DNA of 43,949 nucleotides, from assembly GCA_947628415.1 (NCBI GenBank), contig CANQZU010000003.1, positions 1 to 43,949 on the forward strand. The letters run 5' to 3'. The notes beneath the pieces were generated by a model, which saw nothing but the letters and a program-made list of their open reading frames with translations, was not told where the DNA came from and searched no databases. Of the stretch, positions 1 through 7,931 are shown piece after piece (the first letter of the stretch is position 1; every line of letters starts with the position of its first letter). A program made the position numbers and the translations under genes. This DNA is from an uncultured Clostridia bacterium. GTDB lineage: Bacteria > Bacillota > Clostridia > TANB77 > CAG-508.

Positions 1-112
1 TAACATATAATAAATATTTTAAATTTTTTATAATATACATATAATATACAAAACTCAAAATAAAAGATTATAAATAAACTTTTGTAATTTAGTAAGAGAT
101 AAAAATAAAAAC

Positions 113-135
113 TCGGAAGTTTTACATACTTCCGA
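113..135 (-). terminator. Rho-independent terminator, bidirectional
   Basis: An 8-bp perfect stem (113-120 with 128-135) and 7-nt loop are flanked by T-runs on both strands. On the minus strand it follows the stop of the 143-508 gene. Confidence 0.8.
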
Positions 136-142
136 ATTTTTT

Positions 143-508
143 TTAGTCTTCGTCTTCTAAAAAATTAATTTGTTCTTCACGATGTTGTTGTTTTTCTTGT
201 AAATTTTTGTACATTTCTTCATCAATTGAATCTTGATTATTTTCCATATAATTTTCAGTATTTTGATAATTTTGTTTTACATTTTCTAAATGCTCTTCTG
301 GTGAAATAAATTTATCTTCATCTTTAATTTTTCTTTCTAAATTTTCCATTTCAGCTTCACGAACTTTTTGAATTTTTTTAGCATTTTCTTTGTTTTCTGG
401 ATCTCCAATATCAGAATATTGTTCTAAATGACGTTCTGTTCTTGTATGCTTTTCTACTAAATTTTCCAAATTTTCTAATTGTCTATCTTTTTTTTCAAAA
501 TCTTCCAT
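143..508 (-). CDS. Small highly charged coiled-coil protein, unknown function
   Basis: The 121-residue product is almost entirely Glu, Lys, Asn, Gln and Leu, with no signal peptide, membrane segment or cysteine, and it reads as one long helical or coiled-coil protein. The start has a good SD (AAAGGAGG) about 8 nt upstream, and the gene is followed at once by a strong hairpin terminator, so it looks like a real, independently terminated gene. I do not recognise a family. It lies downstream of yunB and the SPOCS/LysM gene on the same strand, so a spore-related role is possible, but nothing in the sequence shows it. Confidence is high that it is coding and nil on function. Confidence 0.7.
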   Translation of the reverse strand: MEDFEKKDRQLENLENLVEKHTRTERHLEQYSDIGDPENKENAKKIQKVREAEMENLERKIKDEDKFISPEEHLENVKQNYQNTENYMENNQDSIDEEMYKNLQEKQQHREEQINFLEDED

Positions 509-588
509 GATAAAATTCCTCCTTTTTCAAATACTATAATTATAGCATTCACTTTTTTTAAAATTTTATCAATAGAAATTTTTGATAA

Positions 589-1309
589 TTATTGAATGAC
601 TTCTAATGCATCCATATTTTCATTCATTCCTTCTAAATTATAGTAAGTACTTGGTATATTTCCTACAATCATGTTTTCCATAAGTAGCACTTGATTCGTA
701 ATTTCTTGTGATATGTCTTCAAAAGGAGTTAAAATACTAACATAACATTTTACTTGTAAATACACTCGATGTAAAGTTTGATTAATTCCTTGTGACGTAA
801 ATTCACTTCTTAAATCTGTTTCAACATTTCCAATGGTACGAATCGTTATCTTTATACCTGGTCCTTTTCCTGCTAATAACTTAAAACCTGCAAAACTACC
901 GAATGGCAATTTCTACTTGATCTCTTCCCTTATTGTCAATTTCTACTTGAATTTTATTTGCTATATCAGAAATAATTTCATTAATTGGAATAACATTAGA
1001 TTTTATCATTCGAATATTTCCTTCATCATCTTTTTCTATACTAAACAATTCATCATATGTATGTTCTTTCATCACTTTTGTCGCTTGCTCATTGGATATT
1101 ATTGTAGCAATTGATTTAGCTCTATTTATACATAAAGTATCAAAAATAGGTAATACCGCATCTAAAATTAATTTCACTGTACTAAAGGCAATGATTAAAA
1201 TAATAAATATTGTTGTCATTTTTCTGGTTTTAGTGTTTTGCATTCTTTTTCCTGATTGAATTATAATTTTAGGAATTCGAATTCTGGGTCTTGAATAGAT
1301 TTTATGCAT
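589..1309 (-). CDS. yunB: YunB-like sporulation protein, read through one CGG +1 shift
   Basis: YunB is a SigE-controlled sporulation protein. The first frame gives 137 residues: a basic N-terminus, a membrane helix near residues 30-50, then a soluble domain. It stops just after CGG at 899-901. Skipping the C of that codon gives I-G-S-F-A-G and continues with family hallmarks (AGKGPGI, GINQTLH, VGNIPSTYY) to 589, for 239 residues in total, close to B. subtilis YunB. The length 721 equals 3n+1, consistent with exactly one extra base. The start overlaps the last 8 nt of the SPOCS/LysM gene, so the two are probably co-transcribed. Either the gene is a pseudogene or assembly error, or, as I favour from the other eleven identical sites, it is decoded by a +1 shift. 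Confidence 0.8.
899..901 (-). other. CGG +1 shift site 1 (yunB, Ile-[C]-Gly)
   Basis: Coding strand ATT-C-GGT-AGT. The extra C is at 901, and the restored peptide is A-I-G-S-F. The C is not in a homopolymer. Confidence 0.75.
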
Positions 1310-2849
1310 AACTCATTCCCATTTTTACATAACGAGGAATAAATAATTTTTGTCCTACCTGAATCACATTTTCATCTTCGATTCCATTTGTTCTTACAAT
1401 ATCCTCTACTGTACTTCCATATCTCTTAGCTATTTGCCATAAAGTATCTCCCTTTTTAACAATATAAATAATTAAATTATAATCTTCTTTTTCTCTTTCT
1501 CCACTTGTTTGAATTTCATCCATGACATTAATATTTGTATTTTGATATCTATCTTGATTCATCCATAAATCTATATTGCTCATAATTATTCCACCATCTT
1601 GTACAATAAAATCTTGGTTTGCAACTTCAATATCCAGTTTACTATTTGTACTTTCCACATTTTCTATTCCATCTACCATATATTCAAATGGAATTTTACT
1701 GTTTTTTATCTCCATTTGCATATCTTGATCCAATAAAACAAGATTTGCTTCTAGTACTCCTGTATAAATAATTCTATTTGCTGCATTATCTTGTTTCTCA
1801 ATAACAGGAACAATGTCTACATCTATTAAAGTTTTATTTTCCATTCCATCTACTTCTAATGTTTCTCTTATCTGTTTTAATTCTTTACGATTTTGTTTAT
1901 TAGCAATTGTGCTTATTTTCTTTTTATTAAATTCTAAATTTTCACAAGGACTATATAAATCTTGAATTAAATTAATTTGCTTTTCTTCGTATACATTACC
2001 AACTACTCCTATTTCTAATTCTATATAAATAGAATGCTCTTCTACTTGATTTGGTTTAATAACGATATTTTTAACTTCATAATCAATATCACAAATATTT
2101 TCTTCTGTAACATTTTGAATGTCAATAAAACCTACTACTGGTATTTTAGATTCTATCTTTTTTATTCGATTATCTTCTGTTAAATACATTAACTTTATTT
2201 TAGCATCCGCCTTAACTAAAATTTTATTATAACTTATTTTAACGTCTTTATCTCCAATACTCACATTTACTTTTAAAATTTCTGCTAAATTATCTGCATT
2301 ATCAATCGAAATAGTATCTTTGGCATATATTTTATTTTCTCCTACTCCTACTAGCGAATTTACTTTCAAATCTTCTTTTAACATTTGTATTCCTTCTGCA
2401 TTTTCTATGTGATTAACAATTTGAATATCTTCTTTCATATATAATTTAATATCTACTTCTAATGTTGCTTTTATACCAATTTTTCTTCCATTAATTACTT
2501 TACATTCAATAGATTTTAAATTTGTTTGTAAACTAAAATCCATTCCCTCTTTACTATTAGGAACTGGAATTATCTCTGAAAAATCTAGACTTGTATTAAT
2601 CCCTCTTATTTTATCTTTTGTATCATCCGCTAAATAAGTAATATAAGCATTAATGTTTCCGTCCATTCTAACTTTTTCTTCCAAAGTTTCTTTTTTGTAT
2701 ATACATACTACCCCACTTGTACAAATTGTGCTCAAAATATCTGGTTTTGAATCTGGTACTATCATATCTCCTTCTATCATTATTATGTCCTTTTTTCTAG
2801 CAATCAATTTATTTACACATAAATTCTCATTAACGGTATTTAAAATCAT
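1302..2849 (-). CDS. SPOCS (DUF3794) and LysM domain protein
   Basis: The 515-residue protein has no signal peptide. Its first ~450 residues are repeated beta-rich SPOCS/DUF3794 units (motifs such as DIDYEV, VDIVPVIE and IPFEYMVDG), and the C-terminal ~50 residues form a LysM domain (YIVKKGDTLWQIAKRYG...VGQKLFIP) expected to bind peptidoglycan or spore cortex. This architecture is typical of clostridial spore coat or morphogenesis proteins encoded beside veg and yabG, as here. The start has a strong SD (GGAGGAGG) about 7 nt upstream. The 3' end overlaps yunB by 8 nt. Localisation in the forespore envelope is inferred from family and neighbours. Confidence 0.85.
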   Translation of the reverse strand: MILNTVNENLCVNKLIARKKDIIMIEGDMIVPDSKPDILSTICTSGVVCIYKKETLEEKVRMDGNINAYITYLADDTKDKIRGINTSLDFSEIIPVPNSKEGMDFSLQTNLKSIECKVINGRKIGIKATLEVDIKLYMKEDIQIVNHIENAEGIQMLKEDLKVNSLVGVGENKIYAKDTISIDNADNLAEILKVNVSIGDKDVKISYNKILVKADAKIKLMYLTEDNRIKKIESKIPVVGFIDIQNVTEENICDIDYEVKNIVIKPNQVEEHSIYIELEIGVVGNVYEEKQINLIQDLYSPCENLEFNKKKISTIANKQNRKELKQIRETLEVDGMENKTLIDVDIVPVIEKQDNAANRIIYTGVLEANLVLLDQDMQMEIKNSKIPFEYMVDGIENVESTNSKLDIEVANQDFIVQDGGIIMSNIDLWMNQDRYQNTNINVMDEIQTSGEREKEDYNLIIYIVKKGDTLWQIAKRYGSTVEDIVRTNGIEDENVIQVGQKLFIPRYVKMGMSYA

Positions 2850-2928
2850 AGTTTGACCTCCTCCTTTTTTCTTTATACCATGTATATTTAGAAGAGGACT
2901 TATTTATGACAAAATCAAAAAACAAAAA

Positions 2929-2968
2929 AAGATAAATGTAAGCACTTTTTTGTGTCTACATTTATCTT
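2929..2968 (-). terminator. Terminator downstream of veg
   Basis: A 12-bp perfect stem (2929-2940 with 2957-2968), extended by partly paired bases, is followed on the minus strand by a long T-rich tract. It separates veg from the SPOCS/LysM gene. Confidence 0.8.
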
Positions 2969-3016
2969 ATCATTTCATATGACTATACTTTTTATTATTT
3001 CTCGTTTTACTTTATT

Positions 3017-3313
3017 TTATAAAGATGTCTTTTTTCTTTTTGTTTCAATCGCTGGTGGTATTAACGGAGAATAAGAATCTCCATCAAATACTTCTACTTC
3101 TACAGTTCTTGTTAATACATCTGTATAACTATAAGTAACATTTCTATCATTTTCTTCATATTTTACTACGAAAATATTTGGATAGGCTTTTTCTATGGTA
3201 GCTTCTTTTTCAAAGGCTTTACTTCTTCCCAGAGAACCTTTAACAATTATCTTTTGACCCACTTTTTCTATGATGTCAGTTTTTAGATTTGCAATATCTG
3301 ATCGACAAATCAT
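3017..3313 (-). CDS. veg: Veg protein
   Basis: This 98-residue protein matches the Veg family: an N-terminal helix (DIANLKTDIIEKVGQKI), then GSLGRSKAFEKEATIEKAYPN and the family-typical YSYTDVLTRTVEV. In B. subtilis Veg is abundant and is reported to influence biofilm and spore outgrowth. Its exact biochemistry is not settled. The ATG is preceded by GGAGAAGGTG. A candidate vegetative promoter lies about 140 nt upstream, giving a long leader, and a strong terminator follows. The yabG-veg-SPOCS order is a conserved clostridial arrangement. Confidence 0.9.
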   Translation of the reverse strand: MICRSDIANLKTDIIEKVGQKIIVKGSLGRSKAFEKEATIEKAYPNIFVVKYEENDRNVTYSYTDVLTRTVEVEVFDGDSYSPLIPPAIETKRKKTSL

Positions 3314-3442
3314 GCTATCACCTTCTCCCTTAAGATAGTCTGATTATAGCATTTTTTGCATAAATTGTCAAAATTTGCAAACCCTTGTTGATTAGCTGTA
3401 TCCCTCTATTTTCAATGCTTACATCAATTGTTTTTCTTAATT

Positions 3443-3475
3443 TTACAATTATATTACAGTTGTGTTACAATTGTG
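3443..3475 (-). repeat. 11-bp direct repeat, three copies
   Basis: Three head-to-tail copies of TTACARTTRTR (3443-3453, 3454-3464, 3465-3475, plus strand) overlap the candidate veg promoter spacer and -10. Confidence 0.65.
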
Positions 3476-3479
3476 TTAA
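3451..3479 (-). promoter_or_regulatory. Candidate SigA promoter for veg
   Basis: On the minus strand TTAACA (3479-3474), a 17-nt spacer and TAATAT (3456-3451) form a near-consensus promoter. It lies just downstream of the yabG stop, separating veg from yabG. Confidence 0.55.
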
Positions 3480-3508
3480 GTTGGTTTATTTTTAACTATA
3501 AATTTATT

Positions 3509-4358
3509 TTATTCTTTTACCATTTTTCCATTCGCACCAATTCCACTAACTCCTTTTTTTCCATCACGCAACTCTTTTGCAATATCATCAATAGTTATAT
3601 ATTTATATTGCTCTGTAAGAGCAATTTTTTCTGCTATTACTAATGGATCCAAAAAGTCAATTAAAATTCTTGCTGGAGAAGAGGCAAAATTAGCACCAGC
3701 TGACATTATTGCTTCAAAATAGCTTTGACAAGCGCCGAGCAAAAATTACTAAATGACTATTGCTTTCACTATCATATTTTCTTGCTTCTTTAACCGTTTG
3801 AATAAAATATTTAGAATTTCGATAATTATAAATATTATGGTAGTCTCTTCCCCCTTTTATCATTCCATCATGTCCTGTAATAACCAAAATATCTGGATGA
3901 TATGTGGTTAATAAAGAATATACTACTTTTGGTTGTCTATATTCTGGTATATTCTTTACAATTGCATGCAATCCTAATTTTTTATAGTAATAATAAGATT
4001 TTTCACTATACTTTTTATCTCCGTCTAAATGTAGAATTTTACCAGTAATCATTTTTTCTTTATTACGATTATTAGAACTTAATATTCCAATTTGATATTT
4101 AGAATATTTACTCATTCCTCGTTTTTCTACTATTTTTTGGTTTATTTTATTTTGCATTTTTTCTATTTTTTCTTGTCTACTTTTTTTATCTATTTTTTCT
4201 AAATCATCTAATGGACTATCTGCTTCAATTCTTTCAATAACACCTTTTAAAATAGCTATTTTTTGTCTTTTCGTACAAATTATGTTTGTAACTACAAATA
4301 GAATATCTTTCCCATAAGACTTCCTTGCTACAATATCTCCTTTTTTTATATTGCTCAT
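3509..4358 (-). CDS. yabG: YabG sporulation-specific protease, read through one CGG +1 shift
   Basis: YabG is a cysteine-type protease that trims spore coat proteins during sporulation. The zero frame gives 214 residues (KGDIVARKSYGKDILF near the start, DILVITGHDGMIKGG mid-protein) ending shortly after CGG at 3735-3737. Skipping the C restores VIFAGACQSYFEAIMSAG and the conserved ANFASSPARILIDFLDP to a stop at 3509, total 282 residues. The length 850 is 3n+1, as expected for a single extra base. The restored FAGACQS stretch is one of the best conserved of the family. The start has an SD (AGAGGTG). A pseudogene or sequencing error cannot be excluded from one site alone, but the identical pattern elsewhere argues for shifted decoding. 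Confidence 0.85.
3735..3737 (-). other. CGG +1 shift site 2 (yabG, Ala-[C]-Gly)
   Basis: Coding strand GCT-C-GGC-GCT. The extra C is at 3737, and the restored peptide is F-A-G-A-C-Q-S. Confidence 0.75.
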
Positions 4359-4445
4359 TTTATCACCTCTGATTTTTGGCTATTATATTCTATGTCAAAA
4401 TCTGTCAAATCGTGACTTACCAACAAAGAGGTTTAAAATAAAAAA

Positions 4446-4484
4446 ACCTTAAAGAAATAACAAACTTTGCTTATTCTTTAAGGT
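4446..4484 (-). terminator. Terminator downstream of purH
   Basis: An 11-bp stem (4446-4456 with 4474-4484) is followed on the minus strand by a run of seven T. Confidence 0.8.
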
Positions 4485-4501
4485 CTACTTTTAACCTAAT
4501 A

Positions 4502-6049
4502 TTAATGTTTAAAATGTCTCATTTTTGTGAATACCATAGCAATACCATATTCATTACATTTATCAATTGAATCTTGATCTTTAATGGATCCACCTGGTTG
4601 AATAATTGCTTTAATTCCTGCTTTATGGGCTTCCTCTACACAATCTGAAAATGGGAAGAAAGCATCAGAAGCTAAAACAGCTCCGTTAGTAATTCCTTTT
4701 TCAATTAATTCTTCTCCATGCTCAATAGCTTGTTTTGTTGCCCAAATTCGATTTACTTGTCCTGGTCCAATTCCAATAGATTGTTTTGCTTTTCCAATAG
4801 CAATTCCATTTGATTTTACATATTTTACAATCTTCCAAGTAAATAATAAATCTTCCATCTGCTCTTTTGTTGGCTTTGCATTAGTTACTACTTCATATTC
4901 ATCTAATAGTTTAGAATCAATTGTTTGAACAATAGCTCCCCCATTTATTTTCTTAATATCATATGCATTTTCTTTTTGTTTTACACAAACATCTGGAAGT
5001 TCTAATATTCTTACATTTTTCTTTTGTTTTAAAATCTCTAATGCTTGTGGTTCATAAGATGGTGCTACAATAACTTCTAAAAATATATCTTTCATTTCTT
5101 CTGCCATTGCTACACTTACTTGTCGATTTACTACTACAATTCCTCCAAATATAGAGGTTTTATCAGCTTGATATGCCTTTTTCCATGCTTCATAAATATT
5201 AGAACTACTACCTACACCACATGGATTTCCATGTTTACAAGCAACTACTGTTGGTTCTTCAAATTCTTTTAATAGTTCTAAAGCTCCATTAGTATCATTT
5301 ATATTATTAAAAGATAATTCTTTTCCATTCAATTGTTTAGCTGTCGTTAAAGATCCTTCACATTTTCCAATTTCTTTATATAAAGCTGCCTTTTGATGTG
5401 GGTTTTCTCCATAACGCATATCTTGTACTTTTTCATAAGTCAACGTTAATTTTTCTGGTAGACTTTCATCCTTTCTTTGCTCTTTAATATAATTAGCTAT
5501 CATAGCATCGTAATTTGCAGTATGTTCAAAAACTGTTTGCATTAATCTAAATTTAGTTTCCTGTGATACTTCACCCTGCTCTTCTAGTTCTTTTAAGACA
5601 ATATCATAATCTTCTGGATTAGTGATAACTGTTACATGCTTATAATTTTTGGCCGCACTTCGAAGCATAGTAGGCCCTCCAATATCGATATTTTCTACTG
5701 CTTCTTCTTGTGTTACTCCTTCTTTTAAAATAGTTTGTTTAAAAGGATATAAATTAACTACTACAAAATCAATTGTATCTATTTTTAATTCTTTCAATTG
5801 TTTTCTATGTTCTTCTTTATCTCTTCTAGCTAGAATACCTGCATGTACAGCTGGATGAAGTGTTTTTACTCTTCCATCTAGACATTCTGGAAATCCAGTT
5901 AGTTCTGATATTTCTTTTACTTTAATTCCTTCTTCTTTTAATTTTTTGTATGTTCCTCCTGTTGATATAATTTCAATTCCTTTTTTCTCTAATCTTTTTG
6001 CAAATTCTACAATTCCTGTTTTATCTGATACACTAATTAATGCCTTCAT
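4502..6049 (-). CDS. purH: Bifunctional AICAR formyltransferase / IMP cyclohydrolase
   Basis: PurH performs the last two steps of de novo IMP synthesis. The 515-residue length is normal. The N-terminal IMP cyclohydrolase (MGS-like) domain begins [18 protein letters not shown] and carries [10 protein letters not shown] and the [19 protein letters not shown] motif. The C-terminal transformylase domain has [13 protein letters not shown], the catalytic [10 protein letters not shown] region and GQVNR. The last part carries [18 protein letters not shown] and [13 protein letters not shown]. The start has an SD (AAAGGAGGG), its own promoter about 30 nt upstream and its own terminator, so it is a single-gene unit. 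It is not next to the rest of a pur operon here. I saw no purine riboswitch in the short leader. Confidence 0.97.
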   Translation of the reverse strand: MKALISVSDKTGIVEFAKRLEKKGIEIISTGGTYKKLKEEGIKVKEISELTGFPECLDGRVKTLHPAVHAGILARRDKEEHRKQLKELKIDTIDFVVVNLYPFKQTILKEGVTQEEAVENIDIGGPTMLRSAAKNYKHVTVITNPEDYDIVLKELEEQGEVSQETKFRLMQTVFEHTANYDAMIANYIKEQRKDESLPEKLTLTYEKVQDMRYGENPHQKAALYKEIGKCEGSLTTAKQLNGKELSFNNINDTNGALELLKEFEEPTVVACKHGNPCGVGSSSNIYEAWKKAYQADKTSIFGGIVVVNRQVSVAMAEEMKDIFLEVIVAPSYEPQALEILKQKKNVRILELPDVCVKQKENAYDIKKINGGAIVQTIDSKLLDEYEVVTNAKPTKEQMEDLLFTWKIVKYVKSNGIAIGKAKQSIGIGPGQVNRIWATKQAIEHGEELIEKGITNGAVLASDAFFPFSDCVEEAHKAGIKAIIQPGGSIKDQDSIDKCNEYGIAMVFTKMRHFKH

Positions 6050-6077
6050 AATAACCCTCCTTTTTCTCTATATCGTT

Positions 6078-6106
6078 ATTATATAATAATTAATTTTAAT
6101 TTTCAA
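6078..6106 (-). promoter_or_regulatory. SigA-type promoter of purH
   Basis: On the minus strand TTGAAA (6106-6101), a 17-nt spacer and a perfect TATAAT (6083-6078) lie about 30 nt upstream of the purH start. Confidence 0.7.
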
Positions 6107-6147
6107 TACGTTATTATCTTATTCTGGCAAATTGTAAAAACATGCAG

Positions 6148-6185
6148 AAAAAGAGAATTAGAATAAATCTCTAACTCTCTTTTTC
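6148..6185 (-). terminator. Terminator of spoIIID
   Basis: An imperfect long hairpin (6148-6162 with 6168-6185) ends in T5 on the minus strand. Its upper arm overlaps the last codons of spoIIID. Confidence 0.7.
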
Positions 6186-6437
6186 CTTTAAATTACTATA
6201 TTTTAATTTAGTTGCCATGCCTCCTCTTATATGTCTTTCTGCTTTATTTTCATCTAGAATTACTCTGACTTCTTTTGCCAAGCCAGGATTAATCTTCTTG
6301 AGTCTCTCTGAAACATCTTTGTGTACTGTAGATTTTGAAATTCCAAATTTTTTGGCTGCTGCTCTTACAGTATCTTTTGAATCTATTATATAATGTGCTA
6401 AACAAACAGCACGATCTTCAATTGATATATTCTTCAT
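6171..6437 (-). CDS. spoIIID: Sporulation transcription factor SpoIIID
   Basis: SpoIIID is the small DNA-binding regulator that adjusts SigE-dependent mother-cell transcription. The 88-residue product has the helix-turn-helix DTVRAAAKKFGISKSTVHKDV and the basic C-terminal tail HIRGGMATKLKY that define the family. I place the start at the ATG of MKNISIEDR because GGGGG lies 8 nt before it. A start five codons earlier lacks a good SD. An adjacent hairpin terminates the gene. Mother-cell expression is inferred from the family. Confidence 0.95.
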   Translation of the reverse strand: MKNISIEDRAVCLAHYIIDSKDTVRAAAKKFGISKSTVHKDVSERLKKINPGLAKEVRVILDENKAERHIRGGMATKLKYSNLKEKES

Positions 6438-6512
6438 AAAGCAAACCCCCATATGAATACTTTTGTTTAATTGTATTCGGGCTATATTAGGGTTAGAACT
6501 TTTTTATATCTT

Positions 6513-7160
6513 CTATTGAATTTCTTTCTTATTATTATAAATTTTATCTAATCTTTCATCTGGATAAGTTTTATCAATAAATTCATCTATAATTCCTTTA
6601 GGTGGAATATTTCTATGTCGTTCTTGCTGGCGATTACCTGCCATACATGATATAGTAATATCAAAAGCCATAAATATCATAAAAAATACTGTTACTATTT
6701 TCATTCCTTTTTTATCAAGAATGAAATCTATTTTTTCAAAAAGTGGATAAACAATCTTTAAATAAATAATAGCAATCATACCCCAGTATACACAATATAA
6801 TAAACATGTTCTTCCATTTAAATTCATAAACAAATTAGAATAATCCCATGAAATAGTTCTAAAAAATATTTCTTGAAAGAAAGAACATAAATATTCCAAA
6901 GAACCTCCCATGATCATTCCTGCAAAAAATGCCTTTTTAGGTTCTTGTATATTTGAAATTAAGATATAATAAGCTACTGCACCAATTCCATAAATTTGTA
7001 TAAATGGTCCATAAACTAAACCTTGTCTTATTTCTAACGTTCTCGTATAAACTAAAGCATATAACATTTCTGCTAAAAAACCAAATATACTACCTATTAC
7101 AAATATCCAAAATATTTTTATAATATAATTGATTATTTTCTTTTTCATATATTTCCCCAT
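6513..7160 (-). CDS. Putative integral membrane protein of the ABC_trans_CmpB family
   Basis: The 215-residue protein has about five hydrophobic helices (roughly residues 10-35, 48-70, 77-98, 118-140, 150-172). Motifs such as GFLAEMLY, the GLVYGPFIQIYGIGA segment and NGRTCLLYCVYWG resemble the PF06541 family, annotated as a putative ABC-transporter type IV component though transport has not been firmly shown. The C-terminus is hydrophilic (CMAGNRQQERHRN). Two in-frame ATGs lie four codons apart. The second has GGGG at suitable distance, so the start may be 12 nt shorter. No ATPase gene is adjacent, so the role stays open. Confidence 0.7.
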   Translation of the reverse strand: MGKYMKKKIINYIIKIFWIFVIGSIFGFLAEMLYALVYTRTLEIRQGLVYGPFIQIYGIGAVAYYILISNIQEPKKAFFAGMIMGGSLEYLCSFFQEIFFRTISWDYSNLFMNLNGRTCLLYCVYWGMIAIIYLKIVYPLFEKIDFILDKKGMKIVTVFFMIFMAFDITISCMAGNRQQERHRNIPPKGIIDEFIDKTYPDERLDKIYNNKKEIQ

Positions 7161-7215
7161 TTACTTTCTTCATTGATATTATATATCAATTTTATTAAAA
7201 ATGAAAGTATTATTT

Positions 7216-7848
7216 TTATAATTCAAATCTCCCTTTTTTGATTTTTGGATAAATAAAAGAAATGAATAAAATTACGCAAATTGTTCCTAAACAAAAACCA
7301 GCTATAACATCACTAAAATAATGAACCCTTAAATAAATTCTACTAAATCCAATAATCAACGGAATACTACCTAAAACTATTATTAATAAATTCTTTATTT
7401 TTTTATTTTCTACTTTTTGACATATTAAGTATATTATTAAAATATAAAATGCTATATTATTAGTTGCATGACCAGACGGAAAGCTGTATCCTACTTCTTG
7501 TACGAGTCTTTCTTCAATTGGTGGTCTTGGTCTTTGAATGATATTTTTTAATAGTATATAAGAAATTGAACTAATCATTAAATTTAGCATAATTGCTATT
7601 CCATATTTTTTCTGATTTTTTATAATTAAAATCAAGAAAGTTATAAAAGCAATACTAAATAAACTAACAATTCCACCAAAGTTTGTTATTATTTTTAATA
7701 CTTTCGTAAAAATATCATTCTGGAAGTTTTGAATTACACCATAAATTTTATTATCTATGAATTGTGTTTTATCAAAATATAATCCTATCCATAGAACAAT
7801 TAATATTCCTATTAAAATTCCCAATAAAACTTTTTTTCTTTTCTTCAA
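7216..7848 (-). CDS. PAP2-family membrane phosphatase
   Basis: A type 2 phosphatidic acid phosphatase-like enzyme with the full three-part active site: KNIIQRPRPP (KX6RP), PSGHA, and SRIYLRVHYFSDV (SRX5HX3D). Several membrane helices surround these motifs, so catalysis is probably on the outer face of the membrane, acting on a lipid phosphate or pyrophosphate such as undecaprenyl pyrophosphate or phosphatidate. The substrate is not decided by sequence. I choose the TTG start at 7848 because AGGAGAG lies 8 nt upstream and a TGCTATAAT extended -10 lies just before it. The upstream ATG at 7893 would lie before the -10 and has no SD. The gene is divergent from the FAD dehydrogenase. Confidence 0.85.
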   Translation of the reverse strand: MKKRKKVLLGILIGILIVLWIGLYFDKTQFIDNKIYGVIQNFQNDIFTKVLKIITNFGGIVSLFSIAFITFLILIIKNQKKYGIAIMLNLMISSISYILLKNIIQRPRPPIEERLVQEVGYSFPSGHATNNIAFYILIIYLICQKVENKKIKNLLIIVLGSIPLIIGFSRIYLRVHYFSDVIAGFCLGTICVILFISFIYPKIKKGRFEL

Positions 7849-7870
7849 TTTTCTTACTCTCCTATTTTTT

Positions 7871-7876
7871 ATTATA
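7871..7876 (-). promoter_or_regulatory. Extended -10 promoter of the PAP2 gene
   Basis: Minus strand TGCTATAAT is a perfect -10 with the TG extension, about 20 nt upstream of the TTG start. No good -35 is visible. Confidence 0.6.
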
Positions 7877-7897
7877 GCATATATAGAAAACATATGG

Positions 7898-7903
7898 TAT
7901 AAT
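7898..7903 (+). promoter_or_regulatory. Extended -10 promoter of the FAD dehydrogenase gene
   Basis: Plus strand TGGTATAAT is a perfect -10 with the TG extension. GGAGGT at 7919-7924 is the SD for the ATG at 7932. It is back-to-back with the PAP2 promoter, 21 nt between the hexamers. Confidence 0.65.
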
Positions 7904-7931
7904 AGAATTAAATTTTATGGAGGTCAAAAAA

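Noticed and set aside
6061..6170. Purine riboswitch upstream of purH
   Set aside because: Leader after the promoter is only ~30 nt, without conserved aptamer sequence.
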